From positions 74,233,042 through 74,297,041 of the forward strand of contig CAMZMU010000117.1 of the NCBI GenBank assembly GCA_947311845.1: 64,000 bases of DNA. Reading direction: 5' to 3'. The number at the start of each line of letters is the position of its first letter. The stretch's first letter is position 1. Positions 45,575-55,464 of the stretch are shown piece after piece. Made by a program: the position numbers and the translations under genes. The notes under the pieces were generated by a model that ran no database searches, had not been told where the DNA came from, and saw only the letters and a program-made list of their open reading frames with translations. The DNA comes from Poa pratensis. Its lineage: Eukaryota > Streptophyta > Magnoliopsida > Poales > Poaceae.

Positions 45575-48500
45575 TGTAACATCCCAAAAATATTAATCAG
45601 TATTATTATTCCAAAAATGAGAGCCAACAAAAACTTTTGTTGATTTTATGTGTTGTTTGTCAATTGTTGCTTGTGGTAATTAATTCTTGTTGCTTGTGTT
45701 GCTTGTTTGCTTGAATTAATAAAAAAAGAAATGTGTTTCAAACAAAATTCAGAGGAATGGTATTTGAAACCTCTCATTTACATCCTTATCACTTATCTCT
45801 TCCAAATAATATTTTACACCTATTTTAAAATTCAAAAGTAAAAACAATTGAAATAAAACAAAATGCAATAATTAAAACCCTATGAAAGAAAATGATTCAA
45901 AACATTTTATTTTGAAATGCCAAATTTTGTGGAGCTACTACATGCTATGTGGAAGCCTCACAAATATTTGTGAATTTTTCTAAATTGTTTAAGTACCCCA
46001 AATAAATTCCAGAAAAGGCTGCTGGAATGAAAAGAAGAAAAGAAGCAGAGAAGGACCTGGTTGTAAATGGAAAAAAGAATCCAGGGGGCGTTCTGCAAGA
46101 ACGTCGTCGTCCACCTCTCTCCCTCGCCCCGACGCATCGCCGTGTCGCCGTGACCGTTCCCCGCCGTTCCCGCGCTCCCCAGGCCCCCCTGGCCGCGCTC
46201 TCCCTCGCTCCCGTGCCTCTGCAGCCGCGGCGCCGCAGAGGAGAGCACCCGCGCACTCCCTCACCTCGAATCCACCCCAGCACCGCCGTGGCAGCCGCGG
46301 CGAAGCCGGCCCAAATTCACGCACCTCTCTGCACCTCGACACGCACCACTCAAGCCAGAGCTTCTAGAACGTGTCCGGACCCCGGTGGACGCCGCGTCTC
46401 CACGTCCCTCGCACCACCGCGTCGGATTCGTGGAGAAATATCTCCGCCGTGCGCCATGGACGCCGTTCGTGCACTCCGTCCACGATACGCCGGCCCTGCG
46501 CTATAAAACCACCCGCACCACTCTGGGAACACCACACCACCCCACTCCCTCATTTCTCCCTCTCGATTCGCCGTGCACCGCCAGGAGGGCGGGCTCTGCC
46601 GCAGCCACTGCCGCCGTCGAGGTCAGTCGTGGCCGCGACGCCACACTGCCCCTTTCTCTCCTCCCTGGCCCGTACCCTCTTCCCTTTGGACACCGCCCTC
46701 ACGCGCATCCTTTTTCCCTCTGTATCGTGCACAGGGGAGACGCCAGGAGCTCGCCGGAGTGCTGCCGTGGCCGCGGAAGTGCAGCAGCTCGCCGTGGACG
46801 CTGCACTCCCTCCCAGCAAGCGACACTCGACCAGAAGCTCTCCCCACGCCGCCGCCGTCGTTCCACATCATCTCCACCGTCCCTAGACCACCCAGGTACC
46901 CCACTGGCCACCCTCGCCGTCGCCGGAGCTCCGGCGACGCCACTTTTAGGTCGTCGATGATCGCGGGCACCGTGAGCCGTTCGATCTTTGATCAACGGCC
47001 GCGTACCGTTTCGATTAGAAGAGAAAGAGAGAGAGACCGACGGGCGGGCCCCGCTCGTCAGGTTTTAAATCATTTCCCGCGCGCGCTGTGCCGCTGCCAT
47101 GTAGGCCCCACTAGTCAGAGATTTAAACATTATCCATAACTGGATTTCTCTGTTTAAAATGAAAAAATGAAATCAGTACTGGATCCAACTTTGAAATTCA
47201 ATATCTCGAGATTTATGAATCCAAATAAATCAAACTCAATTGTTCCGGAAATCTTATGAAAATGTTTAACCAACCCAATTGGATTCATTCCATTTAATTA
47301 AATAAATAAAAAGTATTATTAAAAATACTACAGAAGGTTTAAATTCTAAACTTGTTTGTTTCTGATACTCTGTTAGTCCAAATAATTCCAAACCAATTTT
47401 GCTAGCTTAGTACTGCCATGTATTAGCTTCCCTAATTTTGGTAGAATTATTTGTGCAGTAAAATTTGTTTAGTATTAAGTTGAAGTTTAAACACCCTTCT
47501 GCACTCAAACATTTAAATATGTTTAATGGTTAACCCAAATGAATTAGGACCAATTTTGTTAGATCAAATTTAGCGATGTTTAGTTATCCCTAAAAGGATT
47601 TAATTTTAGGGTCAACAGAACTTAATTGGTAGCTAAAATTTGATTATTAAGTTACTGGATTCAAACAAATGTGTAGGGAGTTTAGTAACACCAATTGATC
47701 CAAATAAAATTGTGTTGTCTTCTACACATCAGTAGCTTTCCATAGAATTTTAGTTTGTATTTTTGTGACCAACAGAACTCAAGTTGTAGAATTAAACATG
47801 TTCAACAAGTTTCTGCCATAATTTAGAAGTAATTAAATAATGTTTAGTTCATTTATTTGAAAACCAAATTGTATGGTTTGATGTGTGCAGTAGCTATTTG
47901 TGATGTTCATGATTGTTATGTTGAGATGATTGCTTGTATAGATTAGTGATTGTTTGCATTGTTTGTTTATTAATTAGACGAGAACGTTGTCGGATATATC
48001 GAGGAAGGAGAGTTTGTTGAAACTGAAGAACCAGATCAAGGTCACTTTACCGAGCAAGGCAAGCTATTCTCTGAGCTTGCACTACAAACATATGCATCTA
48101 CTTTCATAACATGTTTTACTCTCAAGGCAAGATTTATAAAACCCATTTCAAAAGTATGTGGAAATTATTTTGCCACCTATGTAGAAATATAAGATAGTTA
48201 TATCAAATTATAGGATGGGAAAAACAAATATGATTTATTCAAAACTCCTTTGCAATTACTTGTGAGATTATGAAATGCCGAGATGTCGGTGTTGGAATGG
48301 AGAAGTGGAAAAATGGTGATGTTTATGAAAAATGCACAGTGTCCTAGTACTATGACGACCAATCTTACCCTGTGCGACCACATTTACCATATATGGGAAA
48401 AGGCTTAGTCATGTAGTTTCCTCTTATTAGTATGGGATACCTCATCGACGGAGATGACTCCGTTATGCATGAGGGGATGTTCCGAGGACCTACCCCCTGA

Positions 48501-49506
48501 CCCGGGTCCTCACACAAGTTGGTGGGGAGGGTAGAAGGTTCCACCATAAACCGCCGGACAAAACTATGAGTCCTCACACTTAGGGTTTCTGACGGGAAAC
48601 TGGACTGGGTGTCGATGGAAAGTGTCATATGGGAAGGATCCTATACTAGCATGAGCAAATAAGAGGCTATGGCCGGCGGCTTACTTCGCATACACCTGGT
48701 ATGGCGAGACGTGGCAGACACGATGAGTTGCCGGATGGATGTGGGCTAAAAGCGTGCTACCTCTGCAGAGTGTTAAAACTATTCGAATAGCCGAGTCCTC
48801 GGATATGGACAATTGGGAGACTGTCCTAAGACCATGTGCAAGTTTTTGAAAGACTTTGAGTTTTAAAAAGAAAAATGAAGTGGAGAATGTTTCCTACACC
48901 TATACCAACGGATCGGTATGAGGTGGTTGGATGAAAGTGGCCATGACGGGCTATGGTCGGAAAAAGGAGGAGTTTTGGAGAAACAGATAAAACTGGTGAC
49001 TTCTTTAAAAGATAGTTATAAAACTCTTCTTACCTTTTTCAATAAAGATATAGAGATGTTTTAAATAAATAAAAGTTGTCAACTAAAATAAAACTAGTGC
49101 ATACTCATGTTGGGATAGTTTGCGAGTACATTCAAATGTACTCATATTGGTTTCGTCCCTGGCTATTGACCTAGCCAGACTACGAGGAGGAGCACTACGC
49201 CGAGCAGGAGTATGGCGACTTCTACGCCAACTAAGGATCTCCGCAAGTCAGCTGCCTGTCGGGTTGTCATCGTTAGAATATGATGTCTACTACGCCGTAG
49301 CTTCCGCTGATATTTTGGTTTGGCCCATGAAGGCACCTATGTAAGACTTGGTCTAAATGACCATTTATGTAAGACTTTTTATTCGGTACTGTAATGGATG
49401 TAAACTTTGGTATTCAATTCGGATTATGTGCAACGACAGAATGATCACGGGATCGTTGTGTTAAGCATAATCGGGTATTTCGGACAGCTAGTCCGGGGTC
49501 CCCACA
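45575..49506 (+). repeat. Gypsy 3' LTR (3,932 bp)
   Basis: It begins TGTAACATCCC after the purine tract and ends CCCCACA, followed by CTCTG. It lacks the 57-bp A-rich segment present in the 5' LTR and has small indels such as one fewer GA pair group near 47030. Confidence 0.95.
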
Positions 49507-49808
49507 CTCTGCACCGCTCTTGGCCCATATGGCCGCCACCAAAGAAGCTCCGGGTCGACGACGGGACCCGGAATCCTCACCAAGCTGCGCGCCCCGGAAA
49601 CCTCGGCCCAGTGCCAGCCCGGCGGAGCCCAGTCCCGAACATGGCCCGGCGGCGCCGCCAAAGAAGCTCCGGGTCGACGACGATGATGCGGGATGGGCAT
49701 CGTATCCGAGTCGAAGACGATGAAGGGGTCAGACACAACTTTGTAACCTCACTTTAGGAGAAAAGATGGATGGGCATCATCGCAGCCATGCCCTTCAATT
49801 TATAATCT

Positions 49809-50025
49809 CACGATACCCCCCACCTACCACACGATACCCCCACCTACCCCACGATACCCCCACCTACCACAGTCTTCCCCCCACCTACCACAGTCTTACC
49901 CCCACCTACCACACGATACCCCCACCTACCACACGATACCCCCAGCTACCACAGTCTTCCCCCCACCTACCACTGGCTACAACCCACACCTACCACCGTC
50001 TACCCGCCACCTACCACACGATACC
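49809..50025 (+). repeat. Minisatellite of about 18-20 bp units
   Basis: Repeated CCCCCACCTACCACACGATA and the variant CCACCTACCACAGTCTTCC alternate about ten times. The unit continues directly into the left arm of the hairpin at 50007. Confidence 0.85.
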
Positions 50026-50092
50026 GGGACTAAAGACCCTTCAGCAACCGGGACTAAAGGGGTCTTTAGTCCCGGTATCGTGTGGTAGGTGG
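50007..50092. repeat. Perfect 33-bp inverted repeat with 20-bp loop
   Basis: The left arm 50007-50039 (CCACCTACCACACGATACCG and on) is exactly complementary to the right arm 50060-50092. The arm fuses a minisatellite unit to the CACTA motif GGGACTAAAGACCC. Confidence 0.95.
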
Positions 50093-50395
50093 GGGGACAT
50101 ATAAACTATTTGATGTGGATAAAATTTCTGCACATTTAAACATTGTGCCATTTACAATTAAAAATAGGTAAAACTTGTAAAATTCATATAAAATGCATCC
50201 TAACTCAGAAAAATACAAATAATATACCAAAATGTTCAGAACCGGGACTAAAAGTTCTGCACTTGTCCCGGTTGTGTTTTGAACCGGGACTAATGCCCCG
50301 GTCCCAACGGCAAGCTTCCGCCGCAGGGTACGGCAACCTCTAGTCCCGGTTCGGACTGAACCTTTTGTCCCGGTTGGTGTTGCGTGGCCAGAATC

Positions 50396-50875
50396 GAGCC
50401 TTGCTAGCATCTTTAGTCCCGGTTGGTGTCTCCAACCAGGACTAAAGGTTCATCTCCATAAATATCGTCGCCCTGCTGGAGGAGATAAGATCGCCGCGTC
50501 CGCGTGGCCTTGTCGGGAATCCCCCCACAGTAGCCGCCCCTCAATGAACGGCTGGGAGCCTTGCTAGCATCTTTAGTCCCGGTTGGTGTCTCCAACCGGG
50601 ACTAAAGGTTCATCTCCATAAATATCGTCGCCCTGCTCGAGGAGTTAAGATCGCCGCGTCCGCGTGGCCTTGTCGGGAATCCCCCCACAGTAGCCGCCCC
50701 TCAATGAACGGCTGGGAGCCTTGCTAGCATCTTTAGTCCCGGTTGGTGTCTCCAACCTGGACTAAAGGTTCATCTCCATAAATATCGTCGCCCTGCTCGA
50801 GGAGATAAGATCGCCGCGTCCGCGTGGCCTTGTCGGGAATCTCCCCACAGTAGCCGCCCCTCAATGAACGGCTGG
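50396..50875 (+). repeat. Three tandem 160-bp units, each with a hairpin
   Basis: Units are 50396-50555, 50556-50715 and 50716-50875. Each starts GAGCCTTGCTAGCATC, contains TTTAGTCCCGGTTGG with its inverted partner CCAACCGGGACTAAA a few bases on, and ends TCAATGAACGGCTGG. Only a handful of bases differ between units. In the loop-side arm the base varies (CCAACC followed by A, G or T). Confidence 0.95.
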
Positions 50876-51005
50876 GAGCAGTCCGCGCTGGCTATAAAAG
50901 CCTCACCATCGCCGCAGAACTCTTCACCAGAGCAGGAGGAGGAAGACGAAGGCCAAGGAAGGAGATGCTAGGGATGTGCTCCCAGCGTCGAGCTTCTCGG
51001 AGATG

Positions 51006-51140
51006 TCGTTTGGGTGTCTCGCAGGAAAAGGTTCGATAAGGGATACGCCTTCGCCAACATGACCACGGCGCCGCCGCCGTCGTCATGTTGACGAAGGCGT
51101 ATCCTTCATTGAATCTTGTCCTGCGAGACAAAACAAACGA
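51006..51140. repeat. Long imperfect inverted repeat adjacent to CACTA element 2
   Basis: Arms are 51006-51063 and 51081-51140, with a GC-rich 17-bp loop. Paired pieces include GTCTCGCAGG with CCTGCGAGAC and GCCAACATGAC with GTCATGTTGACG. About 58 bp per arm pairs with a few mismatches. The GTC-ACTA junction of the next element follows two bases later. Confidence 0.85.
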
Positions 51141-51812
51141 GTCACTAGTACAAAACATAGCATTAGAGACTGTGATCCGAGCCGGTTTGGCACAAATAAA
51201 ATTTAAACCGTCGCCCCACCTGCCTGTAGCCGGTTCGAATTTATAATCCGTCTCCAAGAGTTTTAGAGCGGTTGCGAATAATAACCGCCTACGGTACTCG
51301 AGACGGATGAAAGTAACACCCGTCTGCCTCACCTTCTTAGCCGGTTTGTTATTTCAACCGTCTCTAAGATATTTTGTATTGGAGACGGCTATTTATTTGA
51401 ACAGTCTCTGAGAAGGTGGAGACGGTTGCTAATCACGACCGGCTGCGTAAGGTGAGTATCGGAGACGGTGGAAATGTTTAACCGGCTGCGCTCTTATTTT
51501 TGCCAGTAGATGCCAGAGAGCGTTCCCGCCAGAATTGAACTAATTCGAATTCCCTTATTCAAAAGTTGCATAACAAACAGATTCAACATAGCCATATATA
51601 CTCTTTAAAAAAAAAACATAGCCATATATACAAAAGTTGCATAACAAACTGATTCAACATAAGTTCAACATAGCCATATATATACAAAAGCAGAGCAGTG
51701 TTCAACATAGCCATATATCCAAAAGTTGCATAACAAACTGATTCAACGTTAACATAAGTTTTGTGCAGAAAAGAAAAGGCAAAAGGATTCAACATAACTA
51801 TCTCATGCTGAT

Positions 51813-52601
51813 CTACTGAAACTGATGCTCAGAGTAGTGCACATCATCATCAGCACTGTAAATAGGGCACGTCTTGCCAATGTCACTTGTCTCACTAGCC
51901 TTGGTCACACTCTGAACTACAACGAACTTGATCACGAATTCGCCAGATATGAACTGGTTGTTTGCCAGATAGTTACAGTCATCAGGATCGTCAAACTTCA
52001 TGTACACCCTGCGATTCTGATCAACTGCAAACTTGTACTTCTCAGGCCAAACATGAACCACATGATAAGCATGAGTGATGTGGTGAGGAGAGTGAACAAA
52101 CTGAACTTTCACAGCCAACAGTCCCTGGTTGTGCTGACCCTCCACAACACCTAATATACTCATGGTTGTCTCAGACATTATTGGGTTCTGAGTTGTCTCC
52201 AGGTCAATGAATAAATCTTCAATAAAGAATTCTGGAAGTGGGAGACTTGTAACAGCTGAATGATAAGTTTGGAAGATGTCTTCAATCAGTGGAAGAAGAT
52301 CGAGGCCTACTAGCTTGTAGATCTTCACACGCTTCTCATCAAATTTGAAAGTGTATTGCAGTGCCTCTTCAAGTTTCTTAGTAGCATAAGGATTAGTTGG
52401 CCTAACAAGAAGCTGGCATTCAATGTTGTGGTTCACAACAAAATCGAAGTTGTTGCCAATGAGCTTATGGATAAAATGAAGGCCTTTGAAAAGTCCATCC
52501 GGATCCCAACAGCAGACTGTTTTCACTAGAAACATGTCATCAATCGGACCAGGAGCTGCACCTAGAAGGTTCATAATTACCCTAGAAACCTGAGCCCTCA
52601 T
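51813..52601 (-). CDS. CACTA-borne protein of unknown function, 262 aa
   Basis: One open minus-strand frame starts MRAQVSRVIMNLLGAAPGP and ends with ADDDVHYSEHQFQ. It includes KTVCCWDPDGLFKGLHFIHK, IYKLVGLDLLPLIEDIFQ and HAYHVVHVWPEKYKF. It has no signal peptide, membrane segment or zinc motif. I considered HORMA-type folds because of the length and mixed pattern but found no diagnostic match. A spliced leader is plausible: 53290-52610 has exon-like, AT-rich 5' sequence. The frame is undamaged although the element's transposase is not. It may be a captured gene or an accessory CACTA protein. Confidence 0.55.
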   Translation of the reverse strand: MRAQVSRVIMNLLGAAPGPIDDMFLVKTVCCWDPDGLFKGLHFIHKLIGNNFDFVVNHNIECQLLVRPTNPYATKKLEEALQYTFKFDEKRVKIYKLVGLDLLPLIEDIFQTYHSAVTSLPLPEFFIEDLFIDLETTQNPIMSETTMSILGVVEGQHNQGLLAVKVQFVHSPHHITHAYHVVHVWPEKYKFAVDQNRRVYMKFDDPDDCNYLANNQFISGEFVIKFVVVQSVTKASETSDIGKTCPIYSADDDVHYSEHQFQ

Positions 52602-53423
52602 CTCTTACCCTACAAACAAATTAAAACAAAGAAATCTTTTAAAAAATGTCCTAAAAGGTTTATTTGTTGTTCAAAACAAGTTGGATATCCTTTGCCAATT
52701 TGATTGTACTATAAATAACACGATACTACTTTTTCTGCAAGTAAAAAAACAGTAAACAAAATATTGGTATAATAAAACTGGAGGTAGTAATAACACGATA
52801 CTACTTTTTCTGCAAGTTGTATAATGTCCTTTTGCCAATTTGATTGTACTATAAATACCAATAGTTTGACAAATATCTTCAGATTTAACAGTTTATTTAG
52901 GTAGCAAATACTTTACTAGTTCATTTAAAATTATGATATGGACACATGACATCTAATTGACTAGTAAGTATCGCAGACAAATATTATGGAATACAAGAGA
53001 ACTAGTATTTATGAGAGATACAAAAAACCCTAAATTGAACAGTAAACATTGTGATTTACTTCATGTATCAAAAGGGACGAGGGATATCCGAAAGAAGAAT
53101 TACTAACCTGATTATTCACACACAAAAAATTGTGATTTACTTCCGCGCTTAACCTTCGTAACCTGATAACACAGAGAATAGATCTTGAGACGCAGAGAGG
53201 GAAATCGAGAAAGGGATCAAAATATTCAGAAATTAGTAAATCACAATCACCTCCGCTCTGAAGAACTGCGGCGCTCAGACTCAGAAGATGGACCGGAGAA
53301 ACGAGGCAACAACGGCTCTCGATCGATCGATTCCCCAATCAATCAAGAAAGCAATCAATCAATCGGGTCAAAGCCCTAGCCTTTCCCGGTCAAACCAAAT
53401 CGATTCCTTCCCGGCGGCGACGG

Positions 53424-53570
53424 ATGAGCGGCGGCGACCTGTCGCGGTGCGCGCGGCACCCGGCTGGGGCCCCCTTCACGGGCTTCTGCTCCGCCTGCCT
53501 CCTCGAGCGCCTCTCCGCCGCCGCGCTCCCGGCCACGCCCCCCGCTCCGCCTGCTGCCCAGACACCGGAG
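53424..53570 (+). pseudogene. Captured N-terminal fragment of an OCTOPUS-family (DUF740) gene
   Basis: The frame reads [20 protein letters not shown] followed by [17 protein letters not shown]. The pattern C-x-x-H-P-x(4)-FTGFC-x-x-CL-x-ERL matches the conserved N-terminus of OCTOPUS/DUF740 proteins, plant plasma-membrane regulators of phloem differentiation. Similarity ends near 53570, where a tandem GGGGATCTTGAGAA repeat and CACTA subterminal sequence take over. Only about 50 residues remain. It lies inside CACTA element 2, so transduplication is the simplest explanation. It could be transcribed from the element. Confidence 0.6.
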
Positions 53571-54189
53571 AGGGAAATCGAGAAGGGGATCTTGAGAAGG
53601 GGCTCAGAAGGGGATCTTGAGAAGGGGCTCAGAAGATTGAACGAACCTCTCCGCCTCTCCGGTGTCTCGATGCCTCTTGGGCTCTCCTCCACTTATCCGT
53701 ACAGCCGCGCAGCCGGTTTTATATTACAACCGTCTCCAAGAGCGCGTGTCTCAGAGACGGCTGTTTATTTTCACCGGCTGCGAATTGAAGTTTCGGAGAC
53801 GGTTGTAAATATTAACCGGCTACGCTCTTATTTTGCAGGTGTGGGCGACTTATTTTACGAGCCCCACCTGTGTTCTTGCCAATAGATGCCAGATGGAGCA
53901 CACAGTGCTGAGGTTTGCCTAAAACCCGGAGGGTCCGAATTAATCCGGACTGTGTTAAAAGGTACGAAATCTCTTGTCCACGGCTATTATTTTGTACTAT
54001 CCCTATTTGTAATGGAGACACAGCATATATTGGCATACTAAATTTGATGATATCATAAAGAATTCGCGAACATACAATAGTATGGGCACACAACAACACT
54101 TTCATCATGTTCAAATGTACCACACTGTCATGCCCACAATTAGTTCAAATGTAACACATGGTTGCTCTCATTGGTCTACAACATAACAA

Positions 54190-54781
54190 CTACTTCTTCC
54201 CGCATGTGAAGGTTCCTAACATAGCGATTATGACCGCGACTAGGATAACAATGGCAGCGAAGGAGTATTGTAGACACATTTCATTGCGGAGAGCGTACTT
54301 TTTGATCTTATTCATCTTCAACCTAGTTGTTTGCTTAGTTTGTTGGGCAGTGATCTTGTGTCCATCGACGATATCGGCCAATTGCAACTCCATTTCCATC
54401 TTCTCGCTCACAACTCTTTCCATTTTTTCCTTCATTGTTTTCATTCCTTGCTCCATCTTCCGGATTGTGTCAAGTGCTAGACCTAGCTTCTCTTCGGTCT
54501 TCCTCAGTTCTTCGTCGGTCTTCCTCTTCTCGTCCCTTGTAAAGTTTAACTCTTCCAAAACAAGGATTTTTGACTCTAGACAATGTTGAAACTGCGCACA
54601 TCCATCACGAATACCGCAATCACAGGTTGATTCCTATTAAATTTTCAAAACAAAATAAATTGGGATAAGCTCATAAAACAAAATCCATGCTCGAAATTTC
54701 TAACACGAGTACCTCATCGGACGAGGAGGAATAGGTAACGACGGCGTCGAGGAGATTGTCGCTGTCGTTGTTCCTAACCAT
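54190..54781 (-). CDS. Small tail-anchored coiled-coil protein, 170 aa, divergent from tnp2
   Basis: Two exons: 54781-54713 and 54633-54190, with a GT-AG intron in phase 0. Exon 1 gives MVRNNDSDNLLDAVVTYSSS. Exon 2 begins ESTCDCGIRDGCAQFQHC, a cluster of four Cys. A charged coiled coil follows (EELRKTEEKLGLALDTIRKM to EKMERVVSEKMEMELQ). The C-terminus is a single hydrophobic span (FAAIVILVAVIIAMLG) followed by TFTCGKK, as in a tail-anchored membrane protein. It is divergently arranged with the tnp2 gene (start 55170), sharing a 390-bp upstream region. I do not recognise the family. No lesion is seen. Confidence 0.6.
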
Positions 54782-55169
54782 GGCGACTTGAGGGCGGAGG
54801 CGGGTGAGGGCAGGGCGGCGGACGGGAGAAAGGCGGAGGCGCGGGCGGATGCGGGTGGAGCGCGGGGGCAGCGGGGCAGCGGGTGGCGGGTGGCGGGAGG
54901 GGGCAGCGTGTGGCGGGAGGGGGCAGGCGGCGGCGGCGGGAGGGGGCAGGCGGCTCGGGAGAGGAGAGATGGGGATTGGGGGATTTAGGGATTTGGGGAG
55001 GTGGGATTTGGGGATAAATAGAGGAGTTTGGACCCTCCGAATTTTTCCGGAGTTGTCCGGACTTTTATTTTTTGTGGGATTTAATCGGGCACGTTAGCCC
55101 ATTAGATTTTGGGTTTATTTAACATTCTTACATTATTACTTATGAGTATTGATGTGTCTAATTTTGCAG

Positions 55170-55421
55170 ATGACACGTGAGTGGATGTACCTCGGGAATC
55201 GTGTGAGCGATGTATACCTCGATGGTGTCGCGGAGTTCTTGAATGTGGCCGAAAAGCTTGTGATTGACACAAATGACCCGTGGGTACCTTGCCCATGTTG
55301 TGACTGCAGAAACATCAAGAGCTTTACAAACCTTACACAAATCCAAACACATTTGATCAAAAGGGGATTCATGGCGGGGTATGAATGTTGGAGCGAACAC
55401 GGTGAACAAGAAAGTACACAC

Positions 55422-55464
<43 letters not shown>

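Larger units (their letters stand above)
35624..49506 (+). mobile_element. Ty3/gypsy chromovirus (Tekay/Del-like) with about 4 kb LTRs
   Basis: 13,883 bp in total. LTRs are 35624-39599 (3,976 bp) and 45575-49506 (3,932 bp). Both begin TGTAACA and end CCCCACA. The target duplication CTCTG is at 35619-35623 and 49507-49511. Primer binding site at 39604; purine tract AAGGGGGGAAGGAT at 45561-45574. Internal order: an extra acidic ORF, gag, protease, RT, RNase H, integrase, chromodomain. RT before integrase defines gypsy. The chromodomain and very long LTRs point to the Tekay/Del chromovirus lineage. Coding frames carry many shifts, so the copy is defective. Confidence 0.95.
49507..51142 (+). mobile_element. 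CACTA element 1, right part (interior and subterminal DNA)
   Basis: Host DNA resumes after the gypsy target duplication. It first has a repeated coding-like motif (CCAAAGAAGCTCCGGGTCGA at about 49538 and 49658, reading PPKKLRVDD), then a minisatellite, then many copies of ACCGGGACTAAAG and its inverse, the same subterminal family as in 33040-33220. No right CACTA terminus was found before 51142, so the right end is lost or unrecognised. Confidence 0.55.

Noticed and set aside
49809..50025. CRISPR-like array
   Set aside because: Units are contiguous without unique spacers, and the genome is a plant nuclear genome. It is a minisatellite.
51813..52601. HORMA-domain identification of the 262-residue CACTA protein
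   Set aside because: Length and general pattern were suggestive but no diagnostic HORMA motif could be matched by eye, so it is left as unknown.
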